Below, piece by piece: positions 31,178-38,826 of a stretch of 64,000 nt of DNA (within the stretch, counting starts at the first letter, position 1; the number at the start of each line of letters is the position of its first letter). Position numbers and translations under genes: made by a program. The notes below the pieces were generated by a model. The model made no database searches, was not told where the DNA came from, and saw only the letters and a list, made by a program, of their open reading frames with translations. Where the stretch lies: positions 62,001 through 126,000 of the forward strand of contig NZ_LDTZ01000016.1 in NCBI RefSeq assembly GCF_001186365.1, written 5' to 3'. This DNA is from Gordonia jacobaea. GTDB lineage: Bacteria; Actinomycetota; Actinomycetes; Mycobacteriales; Mycobacteriaceae.

Positions 31178-32047
31178 GTGCATTCCTGGCTTCCCGCGCT
31201 GCTGGCTACTGCCGCAGCACTCCTCATCGCCGGGGGTACGGTGCTCCGGCAGCGTGCCTCTCGGGCGTCGGGGGCCATCACGCCGGGCTGGTGGCTCGGA
31301 GCGGCGATCGCGATCGCCGGGTTCGCGCTCCAGGCGTCGGCTCTCGGATTGGGTTCGATACTGCTGGTCCAGCCGCTCGTCGTGCTGGCGGTGTTGTTCG
31401 CGTTGCCGCTCGAAGCGTGGGCCGACCATCGGCATCCGCAGGCCAAGGAGTGGGCCTGGGGTGCGATTCTCGTCGGCTGTGTCGCGACCTTCCTGCTCAT
31501 CTCGCGCCCCGAGCCGTCGCTTCGACGACCCAACGACATGGTGGTGTGGGGGGCCGTCGCGGCGGTCGCGGCGGTCGTCGTCGGATGTGTCGTCCTTGCC
31601 GAGCGATCCACCCCGCACTACCGGGCGCTGTTCTACGGACTGGCCGCGGGGACACTGTTCGGAGTGTCGGCGCTCCTGGTCAAGACGGTGGTGTACCAGG
31701 CGATACACCACGGCATCCACACCTTCGCCAAGCCTGAGATCTACCTGCTGGTTCTGGTGGCAACGGGAGCCGTGGTGGCCCAGCAGAAGGGGTTTGGCGC
31801 GGGCGACCTGCAGACGTCGTTCCCGGCCATGAACGTGATGGAACCCGCGGTGGCGATGGCCCTCGGCGTGGTGCTCCTCGGTGAGAACCTCAAGGTGTCG
31901 GTGCCCACCGCGCTGTTCCTCGGGATCGTGCTCGCCGCGATGGTCCGATCCGTCGTCGAGCTCGCGAAATCGTCGGCGGTGCGAGGCGAAGAACGCGAAG
32001 CGCAACTGCGTGACTCGGCACCCTCGCCGATCCGCAGGGTCGCCTGA
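31178..32047 (+). CDS. DMT-family membrane transporter
   Basis: 289 residues, GTG start, about nine or ten transmembrane helices covering most of the length with a short basic cytoplasmic tail. Two halves resemble EamA-like repeats (LGSILLVQPLVVLAVLFALP in the first, FPAMNVMEPAVAMALGVVLL in the second). Similar actinobacterial proteins are annotated as DMT transporters or NIPA-like proteins. Substrate unknown. Single gene, divergent from the 31116 gene. Confidence 0.8.
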   Translation: MHSWLPALLATAAALLIAGGTVLRQRASRASGAITPGWWLGAAIAIAGFALQASALGLGSILLVQPLVVLAVLFALPLEAWADHRHPQAKEWAWGAILVGCVATFLLISRPEPSLRRPNDMVVWGAVAAVAAVVVGCVVLAERSTPHYRALFYGLAAGTLFGVSALLVKTVVYQAIHHGIHTFAKPEIYLLVLVATGAVVAQQKGFGAGDLQTSFPAMNVMEPAVAMALGVVLLGENLKVSVPTALFLGIVLAAMVRSVVELAKSSAVRGEEREAQLRDSAPSPIRRVA

Positions 32048-32080
32048 CGGGAGTCGACGCCGCCGCGCGTCCGGGGGCGT

Positions 32081-32539
32081 TCAGGCGTCGACGGACTCGA
32101 TCACTTTCGCGATGCTCTGCGCCCATTCGGCTGCGGCCTTCGCCGGCTTGATCGACGACGAGTTGTCGTGGCGGTGATGTTCTCCGACCTGGGTCGCTCC
32201 GTGGCGGGTGAGGAGCTCGGCCATGAGCTCGCCGCCGCGGTTGAAGGTCTCGCCGTAGATGGTGTCGCCGAGTCCGAACACGCCGAACCGCACGCCGGAC
32301 AGGTCCGGGGTGGTTTCGGTGATCTCCTCGGCGAAGGGCTCGGCACCCGTCGGCAGTTCGCCCTCGCCGTAGGTCGAGCAGACGACGACGAGGAAGTCGT
32401 CGGGGTCGAGATCCTCGACGGCGAACTCGCTCATGTCGTAGATCGACGGATCGTGCTCGGCAGCCAGGACATCGGCGATGGCGTCGGCCACGAGCTCTCC
32501 GTTGCCGGTCTCGGTGCCGTAGAGGATGACGACGGACAC
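32081..32539 (-). CDS. flavodoxin-domain protein (MioC-like)
   Basis: 152 residues. The FMN phosphate loop is ILYGTETGNGELVADAIADV at the N-terminus, the FMN ring loops are CSTYGEGELPTGAEPF and FGLGDTIYGETFNRGG. Short-chain electron carrier of the flavodoxin/MioC group; it could replace ferredoxin under iron limitation. Monocistronic. A sequence resembling half of an IdeR/DtxR box lies 68 bp upstream. Convergent with the DMT gene. Confidence 0.88.
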   Translation of the reverse strand: MSVVILYGTETGNGELVADAIADVLAAEHDPSIYDMSEFAVEDLDPDDFLVVVCSTYGEGELPTGAEPFAEEITETTPDLSGVRFGVFGLGDTIYGETFNRGGELMAELLTRHGATQVGEHHRHDNSSSIKPAKAAAEWAQSIAKVIESVDA

Positions 32540-32606
32540 GATCTACTCCCTTGATTCTTCGCGTGATGGATGTGGGCGCGATCGACGGGCGATCGCAACC
32601 AAACGA

Positions 32607-32618
32607 AGGCTACCCTAA
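32607..32618. promoter_or_regulatory. half-site resembling an IdeR/DtxR iron box
   Basis: AGGCTACCCTAA matches 11 of 12 bases of the right part of the IdeR consensus TTAGGTTAGGCTAACCTAA; the left part is not conserved. It is placed upstream of the flavodoxin gene, a logical iron-regulated target. Suggestive only. Nearby, 32638-32655 forms a GGAGCC-TTCTTC-GGCTCC hairpin. Confidence 0.3.
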
Positions 32619-32679
32619 CTGTCCACTTGGGCGCACCGGAGCCTTCTTCGGCTCCTTTGTCGGAAGGCGTTTACGAAAT

Positions 32680-32697
32680 TACTTGGATGTCCTAGTA
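32680..32697. promoter_or_regulatory. imperfect palindrome upstream of mmsA
   Basis: TACTTGGATGTCCTAGTA has two 8-bp arms with 7 complementary positions around TG. It is 105 bp before the mmsA start and probably binds a dimeric regulator of the valine-catabolic operon. Regulator unknown. Confidence 0.45.
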
Positions 32698-32802
32698 TGT
32701 GTGAGTACAGGGTCTGATGGCTCACATCTCCCGGCCCCATAAGCGTCACGACACTCGACGTCCACAATCCGAACCTCCACAACCCAGAACAGGTGATCAC
32801 CG

Positions 32803-34338
32803 GTGACCGCTGATGTATCCGTACCGTCCATTCCGCACTACCTCGACGGTGCGCGCGTCGAGGTGACAGACGGACGCCACGCCGACGTCTTCAACCCCAG
32901 CACCGGCGCGGTCCAGGCCTCCGTTCCCCTCGCGAGCACCGACGACGTCGCCGCCGCTGTCGCAACCGCCGTCGAAGCGCAGAAGGAGTGGGCCGCGTGG
33001 AACCCGCAGCGCCGCGCCCGCGTGTTGATGCGCTTCGTCGACCTTGTCAATCAGAACGCCGACGAGATCGCGACGACGCTCTCGCTCGAACACGGCAAGA
33101 CGCACGCCGACGCCCTCGGTGACATCCAGCGCGGCGTCGAGGTCATCGAATTCGCCATCGGCATACCGCATTTGATCAAGGGTGAGTTCACCGAGGGTGC
33201 CGGCTCGGGCATCGACGTGCACTCGATCCGCCAGCCCCTCGGCGTGGTCGCGGGCATCACCCCGTTCAACTTCCCGGCCATGATCCCGTTGTGGAAGGCC
33301 GGGCCGGCACTCGCATGCGGCAACGCCTTCATCCTCAAGCCGAGTGAGCGTGACCCGTCGGTCCCGGTGCGTCTCGCCGAATTGTTCACGCAGGCAGGTC
33401 TTCCCGACGGCGTGTTCCAGGTGGTGCACGGCGACAAGGAGGCCGTCGACGCACTGCTGAACCACCCGGAGGTCAAGGCGCTCGGCTTTGTCGGCAGCTC
33501 CGACATCGCGCAGTACATCTACTCAACCGCTGCCGCGAACGGCAAGCGCTCACAGTGCTTCGGCGGCGCCAAGAACCACATGATCATCATGCCCGACGCC
33601 AATCTCGACCAGGCCGCAGACGCGTTGATCGGCGCAGGCTACGGCAGTGCAGGCGAGCGCTGTATGGCGATCAGTGTCGCCGTCCCGGTCGGGGAGCAGA
33701 CAGCAGAACGGTTGCGCGCCAAGCTGATCGACAAGGTCAACGCACTGCGCGTCGGCCACAGCCTCGACCCCAAGGCCGACTACGGCCCGCTGGTCACGGC
33801 AGCGGCACTCGAGCGCGTCAAGGGCTACATCGGCAAGGGGGTCGAGGAGGGTGCAGAACTCGTCATCGACGGCCGCGACCGCAGCAGCGACGAACAGACC
33901 TATGGCGACGACGATCTGTCGAACGGCTTCTTCATCGGCCCGACGCTCTTCGACCACGTGACCAAGGACATGTCGATCTACACCGACGAGATCTTCGGGC
34001 CGGTGCTCTCGATCGTGCGCGCCGGCGACTACGAGGAGGCGCTCGCTCTGGCGTCGGATCACCAGTACGGCAACGGTGTCGCGATCTTCACCCAGGACGG
34101 CGACGCCGCCCGTGACTTCACCGCGCGTGTCGACGTCGGCATGGTCGGCGTCAACGTGCCGATCCCGGTTCCGGTGGCCTACTACACCTTTGGTGGTTGG
34201 AAGCGTTCCGGATTCGGCGATCTCAACCAGCACGGACCGAGTTCGATCCAGTTCTACACCAAGACCAAGACGGTCACGTCGCGCTGGCCGTCGGGCGTCA
34301 AGGACGGGGCCGAGTTCGTCATCCCGACGATGGACTGA
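32803..34338 (+). CDS. mmsA: CoA-acylating methylmalonate-semialdehyde dehydrogenase
   Basis: 511 residues, GTG start. Aldehyde dehydrogenase fold: ITPFNFPAMIPLWKAGPALA (NAD-binding region), GFVGSSDIAQYI, and the catalytic Cys287 in YGSAGERCMAISVAV. The absence of the usual general-base Glu in the GGAKNH segment is typical of the CoA-dependent MMSDH class. It converts methylmalonate (or malonate) semialdehyde plus CoA to propionyl-CoA (acetyl-CoA) in valine and inositol catabolism. First gene of an operon with an isobutyryl-CoA dehydrogenase-like gene (5 nt gap) and mmsB. Confidence 0.95.
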   Translation: MTADVSVPSIPHYLDGARVEVTDGRHADVFNPSTGAVQASVPLASTDDVAAAVATAVEAQKEWAAWNPQRRARVLMRFVDLVNQNADEIATTLSLEHGKTHADALGDIQRGVEVIEFAIGIPHLIKGEFTEGAGSGIDVHSIRQPLGVVAGITPFNFPAMIPLWKAGPALACGNAFILKPSERDPSVPVRLAELFTQAGLPDGVFQVVHGDKEAVDALLNHPEVKALGFVGSSDIAQYIYSTAAANGKRSQCFGGAKNHMIIMPDANLDQAADALIGAGYGSAGERCMAISVAVPVGEQTAERLRAKLIDKVNALRVGHSLDPKADYGPLVTAAALERVKGYIGKGVEEGAELVIDGRDRSSDEQTYGDDDLSNGFFIGPTLFDHVTKDMSIYTDEIFGPVLSIVRAGDYEEALALASDHQYGNGVAIFTQDGDAARDFTARVDVGMVGVNVPIPVPVAYYTFGGWKRSGFGDLNQHGPSSIQFYTKTKTVTSRWPSGVKDGAEFVIPTMD

Positions 34339-34343
34339 GGGCG

Positions 34344-35522
34344 ATGACCACCACCGCTCCGGCCGGAACCGCGGTCGGTCTCGACGACGACGAGCGCGTC
34401 ATCGTCGAGACCGCTGCGGCATTCGCGGCCAAAAGGCTTGCGCCACATGCTCTCGAGTGGGACTCGACCGATCACTTCCCGGTCGAGGAGTTGCGCGAGG
34501 CGGCCCAACTCGGGATGGGCGCCATCTACTGCAACGAGGACGCCGGCGGAAGCGGACTGCGTCGACTCGACGGCGTGCGGATCTTCGAGCAACTCGCCTA
34601 CGCAGATCCCGCGGTCGCCGCCTTCCTCTCCATCCACAACATGTGCACGTGGATGGTCGACAGTTACGGCACCGATGAGCAACGTGCGCACTGGATTCCA
34701 CGCCTGGCGAGTATGGAGACCATCGCGAGCTACTGTCTGACCGAGCCGGGCGCCGGCTCCGATGCCGCGGCGCTGTCGACGCGCGCGGAGAAGGTCGGCG
34801 ACCACTATGTGTTGTCCGGCGTCAAGCAGTTCATCTCCGGAGCCGGGTCGTCGGATCTGTATGTCGTCATGGCGCGCACGGGTGGCGACGGCCCGAAGGG
34901 AATCTCGACGTTCCTCGTCGAAAAAGGCTCCGACGGGCTGAGTTTCGGCGCGCAGGAGCACAAGATGGGGTGGCACGCCCAGCCGACGGCGCAGGTCATC
35001 CTCGACGAGGTGCGCGTGCCCGCCACCAACTTGCTCGGCGAGCAGGAGGGCATCGGCTTCGGCATCGCGATGAACGGGCTCAACGGGGGAAGGCTCAACA
35101 TCGCAGCGTCGTCTCTCGGTGGGGCACAGGCTGCCTTCGACAAAGCGGCGTCGTACGTCGCGTCGCGAAAGGCATTCGGGAACAACCTGATCGACGAGCC
35201 GACGATCCGCTTCACCCTTGCCGACATGGCCACCTCGCTGCAGACCTCGCGCCTGATGCTGTGGCACGCGGCGTCGTCTCTCGACGCGAATGCGCACGAC
35301 AAGGTGGAGCAGTGCGCAATGGCGAAGCGCTATGTCACCGACGCCTGTTACACGGTCGCCGACCAGGCCCTGCAGCTTCACGGCGGATACGGCTACCTCA
35401 CCGAGTACGGCATCGAGAAAATCGTCCGCGACCTGCGCGTGCACCGCATACTCGAGGGGACCAACGAGATCATGCGCGTCGTCGTGGGTAGGTCGGTGGC
35501 AGCACGGTTCCGCGAGTCCTGA
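34344..35522 (+). CDS. acyl-CoA dehydrogenase, probable isobutyryl-CoA dehydrogenase
   Basis: 392 residues from ATG 34344 (the open frame upstream is inside mmsA). Acyl-CoA dehydrogenase motifs: SYCLTEPGAGSDAAAL (FAD/substrate loop), HKMGWHAQPTAQ, QLHGGYGYLTEYGIEKIVRD, and catalytic Glu371 in ILEGTNEIMR. FAD-dependent alpha,beta-desaturation of a short branched acyl-CoA. Its place between mmsA and mmsB makes isobutyryl-CoA the likely substrate; short-chain or 2-methylbutyryl-CoA are alternatives. Confidence 0.9.
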   Translation: MTTTAPAGTAVGLDDDERVIVETAAAFAAKRLAPHALEWDSTDHFPVEELREAAQLGMGAIYCNEDAGGSGLRRLDGVRIFEQLAYADPAVAAFLSIHNMCTWMVDSYGTDEQRAHWIPRLASMETIASYCLTEPGAGSDAAALSTRAEKVGDHYVLSGVKQFISGAGSSDLYVVMARTGGDGPKGISTFLVEKGSDGLSFGAQEHKMGWHAQPTAQVILDEVRVPATNLLGEQEGIGFGIAMNGLNGGRLNIAASSLGGAQAAFDKAASYVASRKAFGNNLIDEPTIRFTLADMATSLQTSRLMLWHAASSLDANAHDKVEQCAMAKRYVTDACYTVADQALQLHGGYGYLTEYGIEKIVRDLRVHRILEGTNEIMRVVVGRSVAARFRES

Positions 35523-35568
35523 CCAACTCCACCTGACCACACATACTTCAACACAGGGAGAATCGACA

Positions 35569-36438
35569 ATGACGACGATCGCCTTTCTCGGACTCGGCAA
35601 CATGGGCGGCCCCATGGCCGCCAACCTCGTCAAGGCCGGACACACAGTGCACGGGTACGACCCGGTTCCCGAAGCGGTCAAGACCGCCGAAGCCGCGGGC
35701 GTGCAGACCTTTCCCACGGCGGTCGAGGCGGTCGCCATCGCCGAGGTCGTGATCACGATGCTCCCGAGCGGAGCCATCGTCAAGAAGCTCTACGACGAGA
35801 TCCTCCCCGCCACGGCAACGGGCGCGCTACTCATCGACAGCTCGACGATCTCCGTCGCCGACGCACGCGAAATCAATTCGCGCGCAGCCGATCATGGCTT
35901 CGCCCAGGTCGACGCCCCGGTCTCGGGCGGCGTGAAGGGCGCGGTCGCCGGCACGCTGGCGTTCATGGTCGGCGGCACCGAGGAAGCGTTCGTCGCCGCA
36001 CGACCGACGCTGGAACCGATGGCGGGCAAGATCATTCACTGCGGTGAGTCCGGCGCCGGCCAAGCCGCGAAGGTGTGCAACAACATGCTGCTCGCGGTTC
36101 AGCAGATCGCGGTCGGCGAGGCGTTCGTGCTGGCCGAGAAGCTAGGCCTGTCCGACGATGCGCTCTACGACGTGGTCACCGGCGCGACCGGAAACTGCTG
36201 GGCCATCGAGACGAACTGCCCGGTCCCCGGCCCGCAGCCGACCTCGCCCGCGAACAACGACTTCAAGCCGGGCTTCGCCACCGCGCTGATGAACAAGGAC
36301 CTCGGCCTCGCACTCGACGCCATCGCCGACACCGGTTCGCGCGCCCCCCTCGGCGAGCACGCCGCCGCGCTGTACCGCTCCTTCGCCGAACAGCACTCCG
36401 ACCTGGACTTCTCTGCGATCATCACGACCCTGCGCTGA
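35569..36438 (+). CDS. mmsB: 3-hydroxyisobutyrate dehydrogenase
   Basis: 289 residues from ATG 35569 (GGGAG upstream). N-terminal Rossmann motif FLGLGNMGGPMAANLVKAGH, substrate-binding DAPVSGGVKGAVAGTL, catalytic Lys168 in GAGQAAKVCNNML, and the C-terminal NKDLGLALDAI segment of the HIBADH family. It oxidises 3-hydroxyisobutyrate to methylmalonate semialdehyde, the substrate of MmsA, with NAD. Third gene of the operon. The enoyl-CoA hydratase and 3-hydroxyisobutyryl-CoA hydrolase of the pathway are not in the window. Confidence 0.95.
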   Translation: MTTIAFLGLGNMGGPMAANLVKAGHTVHGYDPVPEAVKTAEAAGVQTFPTAVEAVAIAEVVITMLPSGAIVKKLYDEILPATATGALLIDSSTISVADAREINSRAADHGFAQVDAPVSGGVKGAVAGTLAFMVGGTEEAFVAARPTLEPMAGKIIHCGESGAGQAAKVCNNMLLAVQQIAVGEAFVLAEKLGLSDDALYDVVTGATGNCWAIETNCPVPGPQPTSPANNDFKPGFATALMNKDLGLALDAIADTGSRAPLGEHAAALYRSFAEQHSDLDFSAIITTLR

Positions 36439-36454
36439 ACTCGCCGAGCCGACC

Positions 36455-36563
36455 TCGCTGGTCGAGCCGATCCCGCTGGTCGAGCCTGTCGAGACCACCC
36501 GCCGCCCGAGCTGAACTCGCTGGTCGAGCCCGACTCGCTGGTCGAGCCTGTCGAGACCACGCC
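36455..36563. repeat. repeat units CGCTGGTCGAGCCTGTCGAGACCAC
   Basis: Four copies (two full, two short) of a CTGGTCGAGCC(TGTCGAGACCAC) unit follow mmsB. They are the same family as the GATCGAGCTTGTCGAGATCACC copies elsewhere, with C/T and A/G variation. The rest of 36564-36722 holds one copy of GATCAGTATGACG (36592-36604) and no gene. Confidence 0.8.
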
Positions 36564-36722
36564 GTCGGCGGCGCAACCCGCTACGGCCGCGGATCAGTAT
36601 GACGCGCAGCCCGAAATGTGTGTCGTATCGGAAGATGTGGGTGCTGCAGCACACAGATCCTTCGGTTCGACACACGTCTAGCCCGGCCGGGCTGCTGGCG
36701 TGCAACGGGTCGCAAGGTCTAG

Positions 36723-37235
36723 TTGGAGCCGGGGTGCGTACACAATCGTGACGTGAGCGGGGCGCCGAGGAGATTATTGTCTTGGCGTCGCGCTGACGAC
36801 CGAGTTGTGTACGCGCTGTGCGGGTGTGGTGTTTGGTGGGCGTTGGGCAAGGTGGCGCGGGCCCCGACCAGCGGCGCATCCGGGTCGAGAGCACTGGGCC
36901 CGGTGGGTGATCTCGACAGGCTCGATCGGCGGGGTGGGGCTCGATCAGCGGGTGGGCTCGATCGGCGGGGTGGGCTCGATCGGCGGCCGAACGGCTTCGC
37001 GGCGGAGGGCGACTACCTGATCGACGTCGCGTTTCCCGCCGCGATGCTCGCCGTCGAGATCGACGGCTTCGCATACCACCGGGACGCGAAGACTCTTCAG
37101 CATGACCGCACTCGACGCAACGCCCTGATCGCCAAGGGCTGGACGGTACTGAACTTCACGTGGTCTGACCTAGTAGAGCGGCCCGACTACGTGATCAGTT
37201 CGATAGAGGCGGCCCTCGAAGCGGCAGCAGCCTGA
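36723..37235 (+). CDS. DUF559 endonuclease-like protein interrupted by repeat sequence
   Basis: 170 residues from TTG 36723, or 160 from GTG 36753. The C-terminal 75 residues are a DUF559/VSR-like nuclease fold: DYLIDVAFPAAMLAVEIDGF, YHRDAKTLQHDRTRRN, and GWTVLNFTWSDLVERPDYV. Family members normally run to about 280 residues with a helical N-terminal domain. Here residues about 60-92 (DNA 36903-36992) are instead translated dispersed repeat (DLDRLDRRGG-type peptide). This looks like a deletion derivative with an in-frame repeat insertion, possibly a remnant. The active-site-type Asp and Glu are still present. Confidence 0.6.
   Translation: MEPGCVHNRDVSGAPRRLLSWRRADDRVVYALCGCGVWWALGKVARAPTSGASGSRALGPVGDLDRLDRRGGARSAGGLDRRGGLDRRPNGFAAEGDYLIDVAFPAAMLAVEIDGFAYHRDAKTLQHDRTRRNALIAKGWTVLNFTWSDLVERPDYVISSIEAALEAAAA
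36903..36992. repeat. dispersed repeat copies inside the DUF559 frame
   Basis: GGTGATCTCGACAGGCTCGA at 36903 is the reverse complement of the intergenic unit. It is followed by three GGCTCGATCGGCGGGGTG/GGCTCGATCAGCGGGTG copies. The reading frame stays open through all of them. Confidence 0.8.
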
Positions 37236-37283
37236 TCAGTATGACGAGAAGGCCAGAAATCCGGCGAGATTGTCATACTGATC
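37234..37283. terminator. 12-bp inverted repeat between convergent genes
   Basis: GATCAGTATGAC at 37234-37245 is perfectly repeated in inverse as GTCATACTGATC at 37272-37283, with a 26-nt spacer containing a GCC/GGC inner stem. It lies between the convergent DUF559 and marR genes and may be a bidirectional terminator, although no T run is present. The left arm plus G recurs as a 13-bp direct repeat at 36592-36604, so the DUF559 segment is flanked by it. Confidence 0.45.
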
Positions 37284-37324
37284 GACGACGTTCGGGCGCG
37301 ATGCAGGTCCGGCGCGATCCAGGC

Positions 37325-37828
37325 TCAGAAGTCGCCTGCGTTGTGGCGCAGTTCGTGGATCGCGTCGACGAGGCCGCTGATCTGGTCCGAGGTCATTCCG
37401 ACGTCGGCGAACACCTCGCGGTTGAGCGTCGCGGTGGCGTCTTCGACAGTCGAGCGGCCCAAGTCGGTGATCTCGACGAGCGTGGTGCGGCCGTCGGTGG
37501 GGTGGGGGAGGCGTCGAACGAGTTGCGCCTCCTCGAGGCGTCGAATCGCATGGGTGACGCTGGTGACGTGCACCTGCAGGCGGTCGCTGGCCTTGGTGAT
37601 CGGCAGTGCACCGTTGCGCGAAAAGGCAAGCAGCCGAAGCAATTCGTAGCGCGAGAAGGTCAGATCGTAAGGGCGGAGCGACGATTCGACGCGGGCCAGC
37701 AGGATCTGGTGGGCCCGCATCACGGAGGTCACCGCGACCATCCCGTCTGCGACGTCGCCCCAGCCGGCCGACGTCCAATTTGCCTTCGCCTCGGCGATCG
37801 GGTCGAACTCCATGCTGTGCCCTGCCAT
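37325..37828 (-). CDS. MarR-family regulator
   Basis: 167 residues; ATG 37813 (MEFDPIAEAK) is an alternative start. Winged helix: YDLTFSRYELLRLLAF, LPITKASDRLQVHVTSVTHA as recognition helix, and the wing VRRLPHPTDGRTTLVEITDL. Such proteins bind short palindromes and often respond to aromatic or lipophilic ligands. Target unknown. It is followed, in its own direction, only by the DUF559 region; the TetR gene lies upstream on the same strand, 89 nt away. Confidence 0.92.
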   Translation of the reverse strand: MAGHSMEFDPIAEAKANWTSAGWGDVADGMVAVTSVMRAHQILLARVESSLRPYDLTFSRYELLRLLAFSRNGALPITKASDRLQVHVTSVTHAIRRLEEAQLVRRLPHPTDGRTTLVEITDLGRSTVEDATATLNREVFADVGMTSDQISGLVDAIHELRHNAGDF

Positions 37829-37917
37829 GGCTGTCAGCCTATCTGCCGTCGACGCCGCCGGATGCCGCCCGGGGCTCCGCGCGTCTGCACTGCCGATCGC
37901 GCCGACCCTCCCGAGCG

Positions 37918-38565
37918 TCAGGCGCGGCTGCTGTGCGTGAGCAGCATCTCGATCGCGCCCACAATCGTGTCGACGAGGTCGGCGGCGGTGCGGCCGTCGA
38001 GTTCGTCGCGTTGCTCGTCGGAGCGGAGCATGATCATCGATTCGACGAGGCGGAAGGGGAGCAGGCTGCGGGTGTCTGTGGGGTCGTCGAGTACAGCGGC
38101 GGCGAGGGTTTCGTAGGCGGCGGCGAGTTCGCTTCGCGCTGTGCGGAATTGGGCGTAACGGTCGTCGCCCACCTCAGGAAGCAGGTACAGCGAGCCGAGG
38201 TTCCAGCGTTCGTCGACGAGTTGTGTGGCGTCGAATCGTGCGAGGTCGAGGAGTCGGTCGAGGGGTGCGCGGTCGTCGTCGAGCAGTTCTCTTGCGCGCT
38301 CGAGAGATCCGACGACGGTGGCGTCGAGCAGTGCGGCGAGGATGTCGTCCTTGTTCTTGAAGTAGTGGTACATCGACGCCTGGCGGATGCCGACGGCCTC
38401 GGCGATCATGCGAGTCGACGTCCCGGTGTATCCGTGGCGGCAGAAGAGTTCGGCTGCGGCGTCGAGGATTTCCTCACGCGCGGTGGCGCCTCGCCTGCGC
38501 TGTTCGACGAGGCGCGGTCGGCCGGGGCCTGGCGCCACTCGGCCTTGCCGGGACGCAGTACTCAT
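37918..38565 (-). CDS. TetR-family regulator divergent from the permease/DUF1989 operon
   Basis: 215 residues. Helix-turn-helix: REEILDAAAELFCRHGYTGT, MIAEAVGIRQASMYHYFKNK. The C-terminal domain (RARELLDDDRAPLDRLLDLA onward) is ligand-binding. It is transcribed away from the permease and urea/guanidine-carboxylation-type genes. Three matching palindromes TCTATCNNNTGNNNGATA (38735, 38769, 40404) lie only in front of those genes, so this protein is the prime candidate for binding them. Confidence 0.9.
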   Translation of the reverse strand: MSTASRQGRVAPGPGRPRLVEQRRRGATAREEILDAAAELFCRHGYTGTSTRMIAEAVGIRQASMYHYFKNKDDILAALLDATVVGSLERARELLDDDRAPLDRLLDLARFDATQLVDERWNLGSLYLLPEVGDDRYAQFRTARSELAAAYETLAAAVLDDPTDTRSLLPFRLVESMIMLRSDEQRDELDGRTAADLVDTIVGAIEMLLTHSSRA

Positions 38566-38734
38566 CTGGAAGCTCTTTCATTCGTGCCGAGGCGTGGGTT
38601 GCGGCGATAGCGTCATCGAGTCTAGTCCGACCAATTCGCGGCGATTTCGCGATCTGAGCCGGCCGCAATGCGTGGGGTCGAAGCGACCTGGACCTCGTAA
38701 CACGCTCGTAGCGTGAGTTTCCATCCCCGCAACA

Positions 38735-38752
38735 TATCTGTCACCCGATAGA
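38735..38752. promoter_or_regulatory. operator copy 1 (TetR-type palindrome)
   Basis: TATCTGTCACCCGATAGA; its reverse complement TCTATCGGGTGACAGATA aligns with the copies at 38769 and 40404 in 13 or more positions. In the tetR-permease intergenic region. Confidence 0.6.
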
Positions 38753-38768
38753 AAAAGCTCGAGCGTTA

Positions 38769-38786
38769 TCTATCAACTGGCAGATA
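38769..38786. promoter_or_regulatory. operator copy 2 (TetR-type palindrome)
   Basis: TCTATCAACTGGCAGATA, 17 bp after copy 1 and 41 bp before the permease start. Two adjacent sites suggest cooperative repression of the permease and/or the divergent regulator. Confidence 0.65.
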
Positions 38787-38826
38787 AACCCGCTCAATGT
38801 GGAGCCTCACCTCGAAGGAACTCACG

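Noticed and set aside
38566-38826. guanidine-I (ykkC) riboswitch before the permease
   Set aside because: I could not find the conserved ykkC core sequences; the region instead holds two TetR-type palindromes. A covariance-model search would settle it.
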